Position numbers and translations under genes: made by a program | Shown here: positions 1 to 9,689 of the stretch, piece after piece | Layout of the letters: each line of letters starts with the position of its first letter | How positions within the stretch are numbered: the first letter of the stretch is position 1 | The notes under the pieces: generated by a model | Databases searched by the model: none | Told to the model about the DNA's origin: nothing | The model's input: only the letters and a program-made list of their open reading frames with translations | Assembly (NCBI RefSeq): GCF_002531825.1 | Contig: NZ_NWSX01000048.1 | Span: 1 to 45,855, forward strand | Origin: Rhizobium sp. J15 | Lineage (GTDB): Bacteria > Pseudomonadota > Alphaproteobacteria > Rhizobiales > Rhizobiaceae | DNA: 45,855 bases | Direction of reading: 5' to 3'

Positions 1-823
1 AGATGAAGCCGGAGGCGAACGAGCGGATGAAGTCGCACAGCGCCGTCGAAGCGGCGATATAGCCGCCCATCACGCCGAAGGCCTTGCCAAGCGTGCCTTC
101 GATGACCGTCAGCCGGTCCATCAGCCCTTCGCGCTCGGCAATGCCGCCGCCGCGCGGGCCGTACATGCCGACCGCATGCACTTCGTCGAGATAGGTCATC
201 GCGCCGTATTTGTCGGCGAGATCGCAGATCTCCTTGATCGGGGCGATATCGCCATCCATCGAATAGACGCTCTCGAAGGCAATCAGCTTCGGCGCCTTCG
301 GATCGGCGGCCTTAAGCTTGGCTTCGAGATCGGCGACGTCATTGTGCTTCCAGATCACCTTGTCGCACTTGGCGTAACGGATGCCCTCGATCATCGAGGC
401 ATGGTTCAGCGCATCGGAGAAGATGATGAGATCGGGGATCCTGGCGCCGAGCGTGCCGAGCGCTGCCCAGTTGGAGACATAGCCGGAGGTGAAGATCAGC
501 GCTGCTTCCTTGCCGTGCAGATCGGCAAGCTCGCGCTCGAGCAGGACGTGGTAGTGGTTGGTGCCAGAAATATTCCGGGTGCCTCCCGCACCCGCGCCAC
601 AGTGGTCGATGGCGTTCTTCATCGCCTCGATCACCTTCGGGTTCTGACCCATGCCGAGATAGTCGTTGGAGCACCAGACCGTGACTTCCTTTTCGCCATC
701 GGCCGTATGGCGCGTCGCGCGCGGGAAGTGGCCGCGGTGACGCTCGAGATCGGCAAAAACGCGGTAACGGCCCTCGGCATGAAGCCCGTCCAGCTCGTTT
801 TTGAAAAATGCTTCGAAATCCAT
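1..823 (-). CDS. hemA: 5-aminolevulinate synthase, 5' part (runs off window)
   Basis: Condenses glycine and succinyl-CoA to 5-aminolevulinate, the first step of haem synthesis in alphaproteobacteria (C4 pathway); a cytoplasmic PLP enzyme. About 274 codons of roughly 405 are present; the C-terminus lies beyond position 1. The reverse-strand translation begins MDFEAFF and shows the family blocks WCSNDYLGMG, GAGGTRNISGT, DALNHASMIEG, DEVHAVGMYG and TLGKAFGVMGG; the lysine of the last block, about residue 247, is the PLP Schiff-base lysine. A GGAG lies 6 nt upstream of the chosen ATG; a second ATG sits one codon earlier. It is divergent from the lipoprotein gene to its right. Family assignment is very secure. 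Confidence 0.96.
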   Translation of the reverse strand, partial: MDFEAFFKNELDGLHAEGRYRVFADLERHRGHFPRATRHTADGEKEVTVWCSNDYLGMGQNPKVIEAMKNAIDHCGAGAGGTRNISGTNHYHVLLERELADLHGKEAALIFTSGYVSNWAALGTLGARIPDLIIFSDALNHASMIEGIRYAKCDKVIWKHNDVADLEAKLKAADPKAPKLIAFESVYSMDGDIAPIKEICDLADKYGAMTYLDEVHAVGMYGPRGGGIAEREGLMDRLTVIEGTLGKAFGVMGGYIAASTALCDFIRSFASGFI

Positions 824-1150
824 CATATGCTCCAGTATCGCGCGGCCGTTCTTGCCGACCGGACGTCCGCGCGTCAATGCTTACCCTCTGCTTTAACATC
901 AACTGCGGCAAAAGGCCCAGTTTTTTGAATGATTCCAGATAAAAAAATACGCGAGCGCGGATCAATAATCGATGCTGCATAAACCCCATCGAAATTCGCG
1001 AAAACCACCCGCCGACCACAATGTCCCGCTTGCAAAAAAATCAGGACAAGAGTGGACAACCCTTTCTTCCGACATAGTTTTCGGACTAGCGTGGCAAAAA
1101 AAGACTAGGGACGGCCTATGCCCATTGGGCGACAACCCAGGAGAAAAGTG
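824..1150. other. Divergent intergenic region between hemA and lipoprotein gene
   Basis: This 327-bp stretch holds no convincing gene. It must contain promoters in both directions. A weak minus-strand candidate for hemA is TTGATC (960-965) and TATCTG (936-941) with an 18-bp spacer. No FNR/FixK box (TTGAT-N4-ATCAA) was found, although such boxes regulate hemA in some relatives. On the plus strand a clear Shine-Dalgarno (AGGAGA, from about 1140) precedes the lipoprotein ATG. Confidence 0.4.
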
Positions 1151-1408
1151 ATGAAGAAAGCTGTCATACTCGCAGTGATCGGCCTGTCGATCGCAAGCTG
1201 CACGCCGACCCAACAGGGTGCCGGCATCGGCGCTGCATCCGGTGCCGTCATTGGCGGTGCGGTCACCGGTGACGTTCGTGGCGCGGCGGTCGGCGCCGCT
1301 ATCGGCGGCGTGTCCGGCGCGCTCATCGGCAGCGTCGCCGAACAGCCCGGCCAGTGCTACTATCGCGACCGTTACGGCCGCCGCTACATCGACGCCTGCC
1401 CGCGCTGA
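1151..1408 (+). CDS. Small glycine-zipper outer-membrane lipoprotein
   Basis: An 85-residue predicted lipoprotein. The start MKKAVIL is chosen because an AGGAGA ribosome site precedes it and it opens directly into a signal peptide; an upstream in-frame ATG at 1118 lacks both. The signal peptide ends at a lipobox IASC, giving an acylated cysteine at about residue 17. The mature part is a Gly/Ala-rich glycine zipper (GAGIGAASGAVIGG and GAAVGAAIGGVSGAL), typical of the 17-kDa surface antigen / YMGG families that insert in or line the outer membrane. The C-terminus is short, basic and tyrosine-rich (YYRDRYGRRYIDACPR). It is followed by an intrinsic terminator, so it is probably monocistronic. The exact function is unknown. 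Confidence 0.85.
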   Translation: MKKAVILAVIGLSIASCTPTQQGAGIGAASGAVIGGAVTGDVRGAAVGAAIGGVSGALIGSVAEQPGQCYYRDRYGRRYIDACPR

Positions 1409-1435
1409 GAGCGCTTGCACACCGGCCAAATCAGG

Positions 1436-1465
1436 AAATCCCGGACACACATCCGGGATTTTTTG
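1436..1465 (+). terminator. Intrinsic terminator after the lipoprotein gene
   Basis: AAATCCCGG (1436-1444) pairs perfectly with CCGGGATTT (1453-1461) around an 8-nt loop, and the stem runs into a TTTTTT tract. It lies 27 bp after the stop codon. Confidence 0.88.
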
Positions 1466-1577
1466 TGCTAAATTAGCGCGTCGGCAATTTAAAATGGTAC
1501 ACCCCGCGCGATTTTGCCGCTAAGCTGTTCACGGCTGGGCAACGAAGCTTCATTGTAGGCGTAACCAAAAGCAGCGG

Positions 1578-3506
1578 ATGCGGATAAGAGGGACAGGCCC
1601 GAAAACAGGTACTGCGTATCGGCGAACAGGCACCATGATGGTGGTTGCAGCGGCAGCTGCATTCTCACCGGTCCTGATCGGCGATGCTTACGCCTTCAAG
1701 CTTTTCGGCATCACCATCTTCGGCAAAGAGGAAGACGAAGGTGAGCAGGTGCCGGATCCTGTGCGCTATCAGGTCGATCTCAAGGCCGATACCGCCGATC
1801 CCGACCTCAGGGAAGCCTTGGAAAACAGTTCCCGCCTCGTCAGCGACCAGAAGCAGCCGGTATCCGGCGATCTCGGCATCGTCGTCAAGGCGCGCGACGA
1901 CCGTGAACGGCTGATTGCCGCCTTATACGAAAAGGCCCGCTACGGCGGCGTGGTAACGATCACCATCGACGGCAAGAACATCGACGACCTGCCGCCCAAC
2001 CCGACCTTCGACCGCTCCGGACCGATCCCGGTGACCGTCGATATCGCTCCCGGCCCCGTTTTCACGGTCAAGGAAGTTCAGTTCGGCGGCGACGCCGCAA
2101 GCCGCAATCCGGCCGATTACGACCTCGCGCCGGGCGCTCAAGCCGGCTCGCTCGCCATCATCAAGGCCGGTGACAAGATCGTCGAACAATTGAAGAGCGA
2201 AGGCCGGCCCTTCGCGAAATTGACGGAACGCAGGGTCGTTGCCGACCACAAGAGCGACACCGTCGACATCGTACTTGCCGCGGAAGGTGGCCCCGTCGCT
2301 CCGATCGGCGATGTCGGCGTCACCGGTGAAAAAACCGTCAGACCCGGTTTCATCCAGCGCTATTCCCGGCTGAACAAAGGCGAGGCCTACTCCCCGGAAG
2401 CGCTGAAGAAGGCCGGCGAACGCCTGCGCGCGCTCGGCGTCTTTTCGAGCGTCACCATTCATGAAGGCGACGCGCTGGCGCCGGATGGCACGCTGCCGAT
2501 GACGATCCAGGTTTCGGAAGGCAAGAGGCGCTATTTCGGCGTCGGCGCGCAATATTCCACCATCGACGGCTTCGGCGTTCAAGGTTATTGGGGCCATCGC
2601 AATCTCTTCGGCGAAGCCGAAACGCTGAGGATCGAGGGATCGGTCTCGCGGATCGGGGAGACGACGGATGTCGGCAGCCTCGATTATTCCGCCGGCATCC
2701 TCTTCACCAAGCCCGGCGCCTTCTTCCCGGCCGCCACGCTGAAAGCCGGCATCGTCGCCAAGACCGAAAATCCGGATGCTTATAACGCGACGCTCGTCAC
2801 CGCTTCGCTCGGCCTTTCCTATGAGCTGACCGATCAGGATACGATCTCGGCGAGCGGCGAGGTCAGCTGGGAGCGTGACGACGACGCCTTCGGCACCAAC
2901 GACTATCTCACCATTACCCTGCCGATCCAGTACGATCGCGACGCGCGTGACGACAAGTTCAATCCGACGGAAGGCTATCGCGCCACGCTCTCGGCGAAGC
3001 CCGGCTACGAGATCTTCAACGCCACGCCCTATGCCGCATTCGAGGGCTCGATCTCCGGCTACCTGCCGTTCGGCGCCGAAGACCGTCTGGTGCTTGCCGG
3101 CAAGGTCGCTGCCGGTGTGCTGATCGGCGGCGGCGGGATCGAAGATATTCCTGCCACGCAACGCTTTTTTGCCGGTGGCGGCGGCTCGGTGCGCGGATAC
3201 GGCTACCAGGAAATCTCGCCCTATAATGACGAGGGCGAGGCCACCGGCGGCCGCTCCTATGTGACCGCTTCGCTGGAAGCCCGCATCAAGATCACCGATA
3301 CGATCGGCATCGTGCCCTTCGTCGATGTCGGTACGGTATCGGACAGCACTTTCCCCGGTTTTTCCGACATCCGCGCCGGCGCCGGCGCAGGAATACGATA
3401 TGCAACGCCTTTCGGACCGCTGCGGCTTGATTTTGCCATGCCGCTGAACAAGTACGAAGATGGCACAGATTACGGAATTTACGCCGGCATAGGCCAATCC
3501 TTCTAG
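1578..3506 (+). CDS. tamA: TamA-type outer-membrane translocation subunit (BamA superfamily)
   Basis: A 642-residue Omp85-family protein. The N-terminus has a basic region (RIRGTGPKTGTAYRR) and a hydrophobic stretch ending near GDAYA, a signal peptide. POTRA-like periplasmic modules follow to about residue 320 (for example VTGEKTVRPGFIQRYSRLNKGEAYS), then a 16-strand barrel domain ending in aromatic phenylalanine (GIGQSF). The Omp85 loop-6 motif is visible as GGGGSVRGYGYQ. The ATG at 1578 is preferred over the MM at 1635 because the later start would remove the positive charges of the signal peptide. tamB begins 66 bp downstream on the same strand, the usual tamA-tamB pairing. In the Tam model this protein and TamB span the envelope and assist outer-membrane protein assembly or lipid transport. 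Confidence 0.93.
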   Translation: MRIRGTGPKTGTAYRRTGTMMVVAAAAAFSPVLIGDAYAFKLFGITIFGKEEDEGEQVPDPVRYQVDLKADTADPDLREALENSSRLVSDQKQPVSGDLGIVVKARDDRERLIAALYEKARYGGVVTITIDGKNIDDLPPNPTFDRSGPIPVTVDIAPGPVFTVKEVQFGGDAASRNPADYDLAPGAQAGSLAIIKAGDKIVEQLKSEGRPFAKLTERRVVADHKSDTVDIVLAAEGGPVAPIGDVGVTGEKTVRPGFIQRYSRLNKGEAYSPEALKKAGERLRALGVFSSVTIHEGDALAPDGTLPMTIQVSEGKRRYFGVGAQYSTIDGFGVQGYWGHRNLFGEAETLRIEGSVSRIGETTDVGSLDYSAGILFTKPGAFFPAATLKAGIVAKTENPDAYNATLVTASLGLSYELTDQDTISASGEVSWERDDDAFGTNDYLTITLPIQYDRDARDDKFNPTEGYRATLSAKPGYEIFNATPYAAFEGSISGYLPFGAEDRLVLAGKVAAGVLIGGGGIEDIPATQRFFAGGGGSVRGYGYQEISPYNDEGEATGGRSYVTASLEARIKITDTIGIVPFVDVGTVSDSTFPGFSDIRAGAGAGIRYATPFGPLRLDFAMPLNKYEDGTDYGIYAGIGQSF

Positions 3507-3572
3507 GATTGCCGTTTCCGCTTTGTTTTCCAATCTGTGGGCCGTCATGAAAACGGGGTAGTGTCCGCGCCG

Positions 3573-6500
3573 ATGCAAACGCTGGCAAAAATCGTCAACT
3601 GGATCATACGGCTCACCGGCTATGCCGTGGGCGCCGCCCTGATTCTCGCCGTCGCAGCGCTTGCGATCTTCGGCTTCACCAGTTTCGGCGCCCGCATCGT
3701 TACCGAAAGGATCGCCTCCACCCTTTCCAACCGCGACATGACGATCGAAGTTCGCGAACCGGAAGGCCTCCTGACCGGCGGGCTTCGCGCCGCCGAGATC
3801 TCCCTTTCCGACACCAAGGGCGTCTTCGCCGAAATTCACGGCATCGCGATCGACTGGAATCCGCTGGCGCTGCTGACCGGAACCTTCCACGCCAAACGCT
3901 TCGAGATCGATTCGATCAACGTGCTGCGCAAGCCGGTGCGTACCCTGCCCTCGCGGCCCGCGGCTGAAAATTCCGGCGGCTTCAGCCTGCCGATCAAGGT
4001 CGACATAGACCGCGTCGCCCTGCCCGATATCAAACTTGCCGAACCCTTTGCCGGCCGCGCGTTCGCACTCGCCGCCGAAGGGAACCTGTCGGCTGACGGC
4101 AACGGCGGCGAGGGCGCCATCAACGTCAGCCGCCACGCCGTCCCCGATGCCCGGCTAACTGCCGACATCGCCTATGCCCCGGCCGAAAATCGGCTGCAGT
4201 TGAAAGCCAACCTTTCGGAACCGAAGGGAGGGCTGGTAGCGGGCTTTCTCGGCCTGCCGGGCGATCCGGCGGTCAACATCGCTCTCGACGGACAGGGGCC
4301 GATCTCCGATTGGACGGGCAAATTGCAGGCCGCGCTCGACGGACAGCAGCGCGCCGCAATCGAGGGCCGGCATGCCATCGCCGCCGACGGGCTTCACCAT
4401 CTCGACCTCAAGGGCGGCGGCGATCTGAGCTCGCTTCTCCCGGCGGCGTTCCGGCCGCTTTTCGCCGGCCAGACCAATATCGATCTTGCCGCTACCTTCG
4501 ACAACCACGGCAAGATCGATATCCAGACCGGCAACCTTGCCACCGGCAGCGTCGTAATTGCCGCATCCGGCACGCTCGATCCGTCCGGCAACAACAGCCT
4601 GAACGCCAATCTGCTCGGCACATCCGGCCCCGTCGATTTTCGCTGGCCGCTTGCCGAAGGCGAAGCGCGCTTCCTGATATCGGGCCTCAACCTGGCGCTG
4701 ACAGGCGACGCGCAGGCGGCCCGGCTGAACGTCAGCGGCTCCCTCGATTCCGCCAGGCTTCCGCAAGCCGATATCGGCAACGTCAAGCTGACGGCCAAGA
4801 GCGACGCCTTCAATCTCGCCGCCCGTTCCGGCAGCATTCAATTGCGCCTCGTCGCCGGCGACGCGACCTTCACCGACCCGAACCTCAATCGCGCAGTTCA
4901 AGGCCCGGTGACGATCGCCGCGCCCCTGCAGATCTCGCGCGACGGCATCGGCTTCAACGGCACCACCGTCGAAAGCGCCAATATCAACGGCACCCTCAAC
5001 GGTTCCTACCGGCAGGCGGACCAGGCGCTGACCGGCAACGTCAAGCTGACCGTCGAGCCGGCAGCCCTGCCGGTTGCGGTGACGGGCAAATTCGATGGGC
5101 CGATCTCGCTCGAAAGCCAGGTGGCCGGCACGATCCCGTCGAAATTCGCCTTCAGCAATATCACCCTCACCTCGACGACGCTCGAAGCCGCCGGCAATGT
5201 GGCGCTCGACGGCTCGGCGCTGAACGCCGATCTCTCCGGCCGGCTGCCCGACATCGGCAAACTGATGGCGGGCGCCAGCGGCAGCGCAGGCTATGCGTTG
5301 AGAATAGGCGGCGAGCTGCCGGCCATCTCCATGACGGCCAATCTCAAGGCCCCCAGCCTGGAGATGGCTGGCCGCGCGCTTACCAACCTCAATGTCGACC
5401 TTTCGGGCATCGCCGATCCGAAGGCGCCGCAGGGCAAGATCGCCGCCACCGGCGCGATCGACGGCCAGCCGATCGGCATCAACGGCGACATTCTCTCGGA
5501 GAACGGCAAGACCAGAATTCCGGCACTGACCGCCGATATCGGCGGCAACCGGCTGACCGGCAATCTCGAAGTGTCGCCTTCTCTGGAGCCGACCGGCGCA
5601 TTGACCTTCGATTTCCCCAATATCGGCCTGCTCGCCGCGCTCGGCGGTCAGAAGGCCGAAGGCGATCTCAAGGGTTCGCTCGGCGTCAGCAGCGACAGCG
5701 GCAGGATCGCGCTCAAGCTGCTGGCGTCAGGCAACGCGATCCGCCGCGATACGATTGCGATCGTCAAGCCGGATATCGACGTCACGATCAGCGATCTCGG
5801 CGCCTTTGCGGCAAACGGTACGGTGAAGGCCGAGGAATTGAGCGCCGGAACGAACAGGCTTGCCGGCCTCTCGCTCGGCTTTACCAAGCAGCAGGACCGT
5901 ACCGACTTCGACCTCGATGCCGCCTATGACGGCAATCCCGTCATGGCGGACGGCAATATCGAGACTTCAGGCGGCAATATCGGCTTGAACCTCGATCGCT
6001 TCTCGGCAAGCCCGCGCAATATCCCGATCGAGCTTGCCGCACCGACGCGGGTCACGGTCGCAGGCGGCACCGCCAATCTGAACGGGCTGACGTTGAAGAC
6101 TGGAGCGGGCTCGGTGTCGGTCACCGGCTCGGCCGGCGAAACGCTGAAACTCGATGCCGATATCAGAGAGCTGCCTGCCGCCCTCGCCAATGGTTTCGTG
6201 CCGAACCTTTCGGCCGGCGGCAAGATTTCCGGCACGATTGCCGTCACGGGAACACCCGCCGCGCCCGTGGCCGACTTCAAGCTCGACTGGAAGGACGCGA
6301 CGACGGGCCAGACCAAGGGGGCAGGCCTTGCGCCGCTCGGCATCACCGTCGGCGGCAAATTCGCCGACAAGAGGCTCGATTTCGATACGACGGTCGGCGG
6401 TGCTGACGGTCTTTCGCTCAAGGCGGCCGGCAATGTTGGACTTGCCGATCCGGCAGCCCCGGTCCTCGATGTCGACGCCGATATCGTCAACCTGCCGGCC

Positions 6501-9500
6501 CGCATCGCCAATGGCTTCGTTCCCGACCTCGCCGCCGAAGGCACGATAACCGGAAAGCTGGCCGCCTCCGGCTCGGCAATCGCTCCCACCGCCGACTTCG
6601 ATCTCGATTGGAAAGGGGCTGCGACCAGCCATACCAAGGGCGCCGGCCTTGCCGATCTCGCCGTAAAGGCATCGGGACGCTTCGCCGACAACAAGCTCGA
6701 TTTCGACACGGCGGTAACAGGCGCCGAAAGGCTGTCGCTGAAGGCGAACGGCAATATCGGGATCACCGGCACGACGGTCGGCGACGTCAGGGTCGATGCG
6801 GCGCTGGACAATGTCCCGGCCAGCATCGCAAACAGCTTCGTTCCCGATCTCGCCGCCGAAGGCGCGGTCTCAGGAAAACTCTCGGCCGCGGGCTCTCTTT
6901 CCGCGCCGGCCGCGAATTTCGACCTCAATTGGAAGAATGCTGCTGTCAGCCACACCAGGCGCGCCGGCCTTGCCGGCCTCGGCGTAACCGCGTCGGGAAA
7001 ATTCGCCGACAACAAGCTTGATTTCAACGCGGCGGCGAGCGGCGACAAGGGCCTCTCATTGAAGGCCGTAGGCAATGTTGCTCTTGCCGGCACGACGGTC
7101 GACAACATGAAGCTCGATGCCGAGATCGCCAATATTCCGGCCAGCCTCGCAAACGCCTTCGTTCCGGATCTCGCCGCCGGCGGCATGATTTCTGGCACCG
7201 TGTCGGCCGCCGGCACCCCTGCCGCACCGAAGGCCGACTTCAAGCTCGGCTGGAAGGACGCTGCGACCAGCCACACCAGAAGCGCTCGTCTCTCCGGCCT
7301 CGCGCTGGCCGCATCCGGCCGTTTCGCCGATAACCGGCTCGATTTCGACGCCAATCTCGGCGGCGAGGGCGGTCTCTCGCTCAAGGCCGCCGGCAATGTC
7401 GCGATAGAGGGAACCTCGGTTCGCAATCTCGACGTCAAGGCCGATCTCGCCAACCTGCCCGCGGGTCTTGCCAATGGTTTCGTGCCGGGTCTCGCCGCAG
7501 AAGGCACCGTATCGGGAACGGCATCCGCTTCCGGAGCGCTGCCGAAGCCGGCGGTCGATTTCAAGCTGGACTGGAAGAATGCCGCGACCGCACAGACCAA
7601 AAGCAGCGGCCTTTCCGGCCTCGCGGCTGCGGCATCCGGCAAATTCGTCAACGACAGGGTCGATTTCGATGCCAACCTCACCGGCAGGGACGGCGTGCTG
7701 GCCAAGGCGACAGGCGGCGTGACCATCGCGGGAACGGCCATTCGCGATCTTTCGATCAATGCGGATATCCCTGCCCTGCCGGCAAATATCGCAAATGCCT
7801 TTGTCCCCGGTCTCGGCGCCGAGGGCACGATTTCGGCAAATGCGACCACATCAGGAACCCCGGCCGACCCGATCGTCGATTTCAAGCTCGACTGGAAGGA
7901 TGCCGCGACCAGCCATACCAAGGCTGCCGGCCTTTCCCGCCTTGCCCTGGCGGCGACGGGAAAATACGCCGGCGACAGGCTGGATTTCGATGCCAATCTC
8001 AGCGGCAGCGGTGGCATTGCCGTGAAGGCAGCCGGCAACCTCGCCATCGCAGGCACCTCCATCCGCTCGGTCGATGTCACGGCCAATGCCGAGAATGTTC
8101 CGGCCGGCATCGCCAATGGCTTCGTTCCCGGTCTTGCCGCCGAAGGCACGGTCTCGGCAACCGCAAAGGCGGCCGGGGCGCTATCGGCGCCCTCCGTCGA
8201 CTTCAAGGTCGATTGGAAGAACGCCGCGACGAGCCAGACGAAAGGCGCCGGCCTCTCGCCCTTCACCATCGGCGCATCGGGCAAGCTTGCCGACAACAAG
8301 CTGACGGTCGACACCAGCCTCGCCGGTGACGCCGGCATGTCGCTGAAGGGCGGCGGCAGCGTGGTGATATCGGGCAATCGCACCCTCGACATGCGCTTCA
8401 ACGGCAATCTTCCCTTCGCCGTACTCGGCACGCCGCTGGCCGAGCAGGGCTTCGTCGCCGACGGCGTCGCCACCGTCGATCTCCGGATCGGCGGAACGGC
8501 CGCGGCACCCGTCATCAACGGCACGGTCGCGACATCAGGCGCAAAGCTCGTCGACGTCCGGCGCAATCTTGCCGTCAACAATCTCGCCGCGACCGTGACC
8601 TTCAACGGCAACCAGGCCGTCATCTCGCGTCTCAGCGGCAATCTCGGCGGCGGCGGCACGATTTCGGCAAGCGGCACCATCGGCATCCAGCCGGCCGGCG
8701 GCTTCCCCGCCGATATTTCGATCAAGCTCGACAAGGCGGTCTATGTCGATGGAACGCTCGTCGTCTCGACCGTCAGCGGAAACGTCGGGCTGCGCGGACC
8801 GATCATGAGCGCGACGCTGAACGGCAAGCTTCAGCTGGAAAAGACATCGATCACCATTCCGGAAAAGTTGCCGACCTCACTGCGGGAAATCGACATCCGG
8901 CACAAGAATGCGCCGCGTGCTGTGCTTGCGCAGCTGCGCGACGAAGGCGAGCGGAAGCCGGGGGAGAAATCCTCGGTTCTCACCCTCGATCTCCAGATCG
9001 ACGCGCCCTCGCATATCTTCGTGCGCGGCCGCGGCATCGATGCCGAAGTCGGCGGCAGCGTCACGATCCGCGGAACGGCGGCAGCACCGATCGTGACCGG
9101 CGGCTTCACCATGCGCCGCGGCCGGCTGACCATTCTCAACCGCCGCCTTGATTTTTCCGACAAGAGCAGGATCACCTTTGCCGGCGACCTGACGCCGGCG
9201 CTCGACATGGAAGCGACCTCAACCTCCGGCACGACGACGCTGACCGTCGATGTCGCCGGCCTTGCCACCGATCCCTCGATCACCTTCTCCTCTTCGCCGC
9301 AGCTGCCGCAGGACGAGGTGCTGGCGCAGCTGATCTTCGGCCAGTCGATGTCGAAACTCTCGCCGGTGCAGATCGCGCAGCTCGCCGACGCCGTCAGCCA
9401 GCTGGCCGGCAATCGCTCCACCTCGCTGTTCGAAGGCCTGCGCAACCAGCTCGGGGTCGACGACCTCGACATCAGCACCGACGAGAAGGGCCAGACGAGC

Positions 9501-9674
9501 GTCAGCGTCGGCCGCTATCTCAACGATCGCACCTATTTCGAGCTGCAGCAGGGCGGCGCGGCCGGCGCCAAGGCCATCATCAACCTCGATGTCGGCCGCG
9601 GTGTCAAACTGCGCGGCGCAGCCGGCGGCAACGGCGACGGCGAAGCCGGTATCGTCTATGAACGGGAATACTGA
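3573..9674 (+). CDS. tamB: TamB, translocation and assembly module inner-membrane subunit, with internal repeats
   Basis: About 2033 residues, longer than the roughly 1260 of E. coli TamB. It has one N-terminal membrane anchor (about residues 7-33, TGYAVGAALILAVAALAIFG), a very long AsmA/Vps13-like beta-rich periplasmic region, and the conserved C-terminal TamB (DUF490) domain ending VYEREY. The C-terminal domain contains LPQDEVLAQLIFGQSMSKLS, a block well conserved in the family. The middle holds seven tandem 107-residue units, annotated separately, which account for the extra length. The start is uncertain: ATG 3573 (MQTLAKIVNW) is used because it places the anchor at the N-terminus; GTG at 3537 and 3561 are in frame. 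It partners TamA directly upstream. It converges with the Lrp-type gene, with a gap of only 15 bp. Confidence 0.93.
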   Translation: MQTLAKIVNWIIRLTGYAVGAALILAVAALAIFGFTSFGARIVTERIASTLSNRDMTIEVREPEGLLTGGLRAAEISLSDTKGVFAEIHGIAIDWNPLALLTGTFHAKRFEIDSINVLRKPVRTLPSRPAAENSGGFSLPIKVDIDRVALPDIKLAEPFAGRAFALAAEGNLSADGNGGEGAINVSRHAVPDARLTADIAYAPAENRLQLKANLSEPKGGLVAGFLGLPGDPAVNIALDGQGPISDWTGKLQAALDGQQRAAIEGRHAIAADGLHHLDLKGGGDLSSLLPAAFRPLFAGQTNIDLAATFDNHGKIDIQTGNLATGSVVIAASGTLDPSGNNSLNANLLGTSGPVDFRWPLAEGEARFLISGLNLALTGDAQAARLNVSGSLDSARLPQADIGNVKLTAKSDAFNLAARSGSIQLRLVAGDATFTDPNLNRAVQGPVTIAAPLQISRDGIGFNGTTVESANINGTLNGSYRQADQALTGNVKLTVEPAALPVAVTGKFDGPISLESQVAGTIPSKFAFSNITLTSTTLEAAGNVALDGSALNADLSGRLPDIGKLMAGASGSAGYALRIGGELPAISMTANLKAPSLEMAGRALTNLNVDLSGIADPKAPQGKIAATGAIDGQPIGINGDILSENGKTRIPALTADIGGNRLTGNLEVSPSLEPTGALTFDFPNIGLLAALGGQKAEGDLKGSLGVSSDSGRIALKLLASGNAIRRDTIAIVKPDIDVTISDLGAFAANGTVKAEELSAGTNRLAGLSLGFTKQQDRTDFDLDAAYDGNPVMADGNIETSGGNIGLNLDRFSASPRNIPIELAAPTRVTVAGGTANLNGLTLKTGAGSVSVTGSAGETLKLDADIRELPAALANGFVPNLSAGGKISGTIAVTGTPAAPVADFKLDWKDATTGQTKGAGLAPLGITVGGKFADKRLDFDTTVGGADGLSLKAAGNVGLADPAAPVLDVDADIVNLPARIANGFVPDLAAEGTITGKLAASGSAIAPTADFDLDWKGAATSHTKGAGLADLAVKASGRFADNKLDFDTAVTGAERLSLKANGNIGITGTTVGDVRVDAALDNVPASIANSFVPDLAAEGAVSGKLSAAGSLSAPAANFDLNWKNAAVSHTRRAGLAGLGVTASGKFADNKLDFNAAASGDKGLSLKAVGNVALAGTTVDNMKLDAEIANIPASLANAFVPDLAAGGMISGTVSAAGTPAAPKADFKLGWKDAATSHTRSARLSGLALAASGRFADNRLDFDANLGGEGGLSLKAAGNVAIEGTSVRNLDVKADLANLPAGLANGFVPGLAAEGTVSGTASASGALPKPAVDFKLDWKNAATAQTKSSGLSGLAAAASGKFVNDRVDFDANLTGRDGVLAKATGGVTIAGTAIRDLSINADIPALPANIANAFVPGLGAEGTISANATTSGTPADPIVDFKLDWKDAATSHTKAAGLSRLALAATGKYAGDRLDFDANLSGSGGIAVKAAGNLAIAGTSIRSVDVTANAENVPAGIANGFVPGLAAEGTVSATAKAAGALSAPSVDFKVDWKNAATSQTKGAGLSPFTIGASGKLADNKLTVDTSLAGDAGMSLKGGGSVVISGNRTLDMRFNGNLPFAVLGTPLAEQGFVADGVATVDLRIGGTAAAPVINGTVATSGAKLVDVRRNLAVNNLAATVTFNGNQAVISRLSGNLGGGGTISASGTIGIQPAGGFPADISIKLDKAVYVDGTLVVSTVSGNVGLRGPIMSATLNGKLQLEKTSITIPEKLPTSLREIDIRHKNAPRAVLAQLRDEGERKPGEKSSVLTLDLQIDAPSHIFVRGRGIDAEVGGSVTIRGTAAAPIVTGGFTMRRGRLTILNRRLDFSDKSRITFAGDLTPALDMEATSTSGTTTLTVDVAGLATDPSITFSSSPQLPQDEVLAQLIFGQSMSKLSPVQIAQLADAVSQLAGNRSTSLFEGLRNQLGVDDLDISTDEKGQTSVSVGRYLNDRTYFELQQGGAAGAKAIINLDVGRGVKLRGAAGGNGDGEAGIVYEREY
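6171..8417 (+). repeat. Seven tandem 321-bp (107-codon) repeats inside tamB
   Basis: The motif [LI]AN-x-FVP-x-L recurs seven times. Its Asn codon falls at 6189, 6510, 6831, 7152, 7473, 7794 and 8115, an exact 321-bp period without any indel. Each unit also contains a DFKLDWK-type strand, an A[TV]S[HQ]T segment, a GKFADN-LDFD segment and a SLKAAGNVAI segment. A degenerate eighth unit (AEQGFVADGVATVDLRIGG) follows about 9 bp out of register. The units have diverged in sequence but not in length. Confidence 0.95.
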
Positions 9675-9689
9675 GCCGGCTGGGACTTC

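Noticed and set aside
874..1059. 61-codon minus-strand frame upstream of hemA
   Set aside because: No ribosome site, no family resemblance, and it covers the likely hemA promoter region.
824..1150. FNR/FixK box for oxygen control of hemA
   Set aside because: Only an imperfect GATCAATAATCGATG was found near 960; it lacks the TTGAT-N4-ATCAA symmetry.
1923..4136. 737-codon minus-strand frame over tamA and the tamB start
   Set aside because: It lies antisense to a clear Omp85 gene and crosses into the next gene; there is no recognisable motif.
6171..8417. CRISPR array suggested by regular spacing in tamB
   Set aside because: The period is 321 bp, units are coding and similar along their whole length, and there is no short-repeat/unique-spacer alternation.
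5924..8734. 936-codon open frame on the minus strand across tamB
   Set aside because: It is an antisense shadow created by the GC-rich, repeated codons of tamB. Its product is low-complexity Ala/Ser/Pro sequence with no domain.
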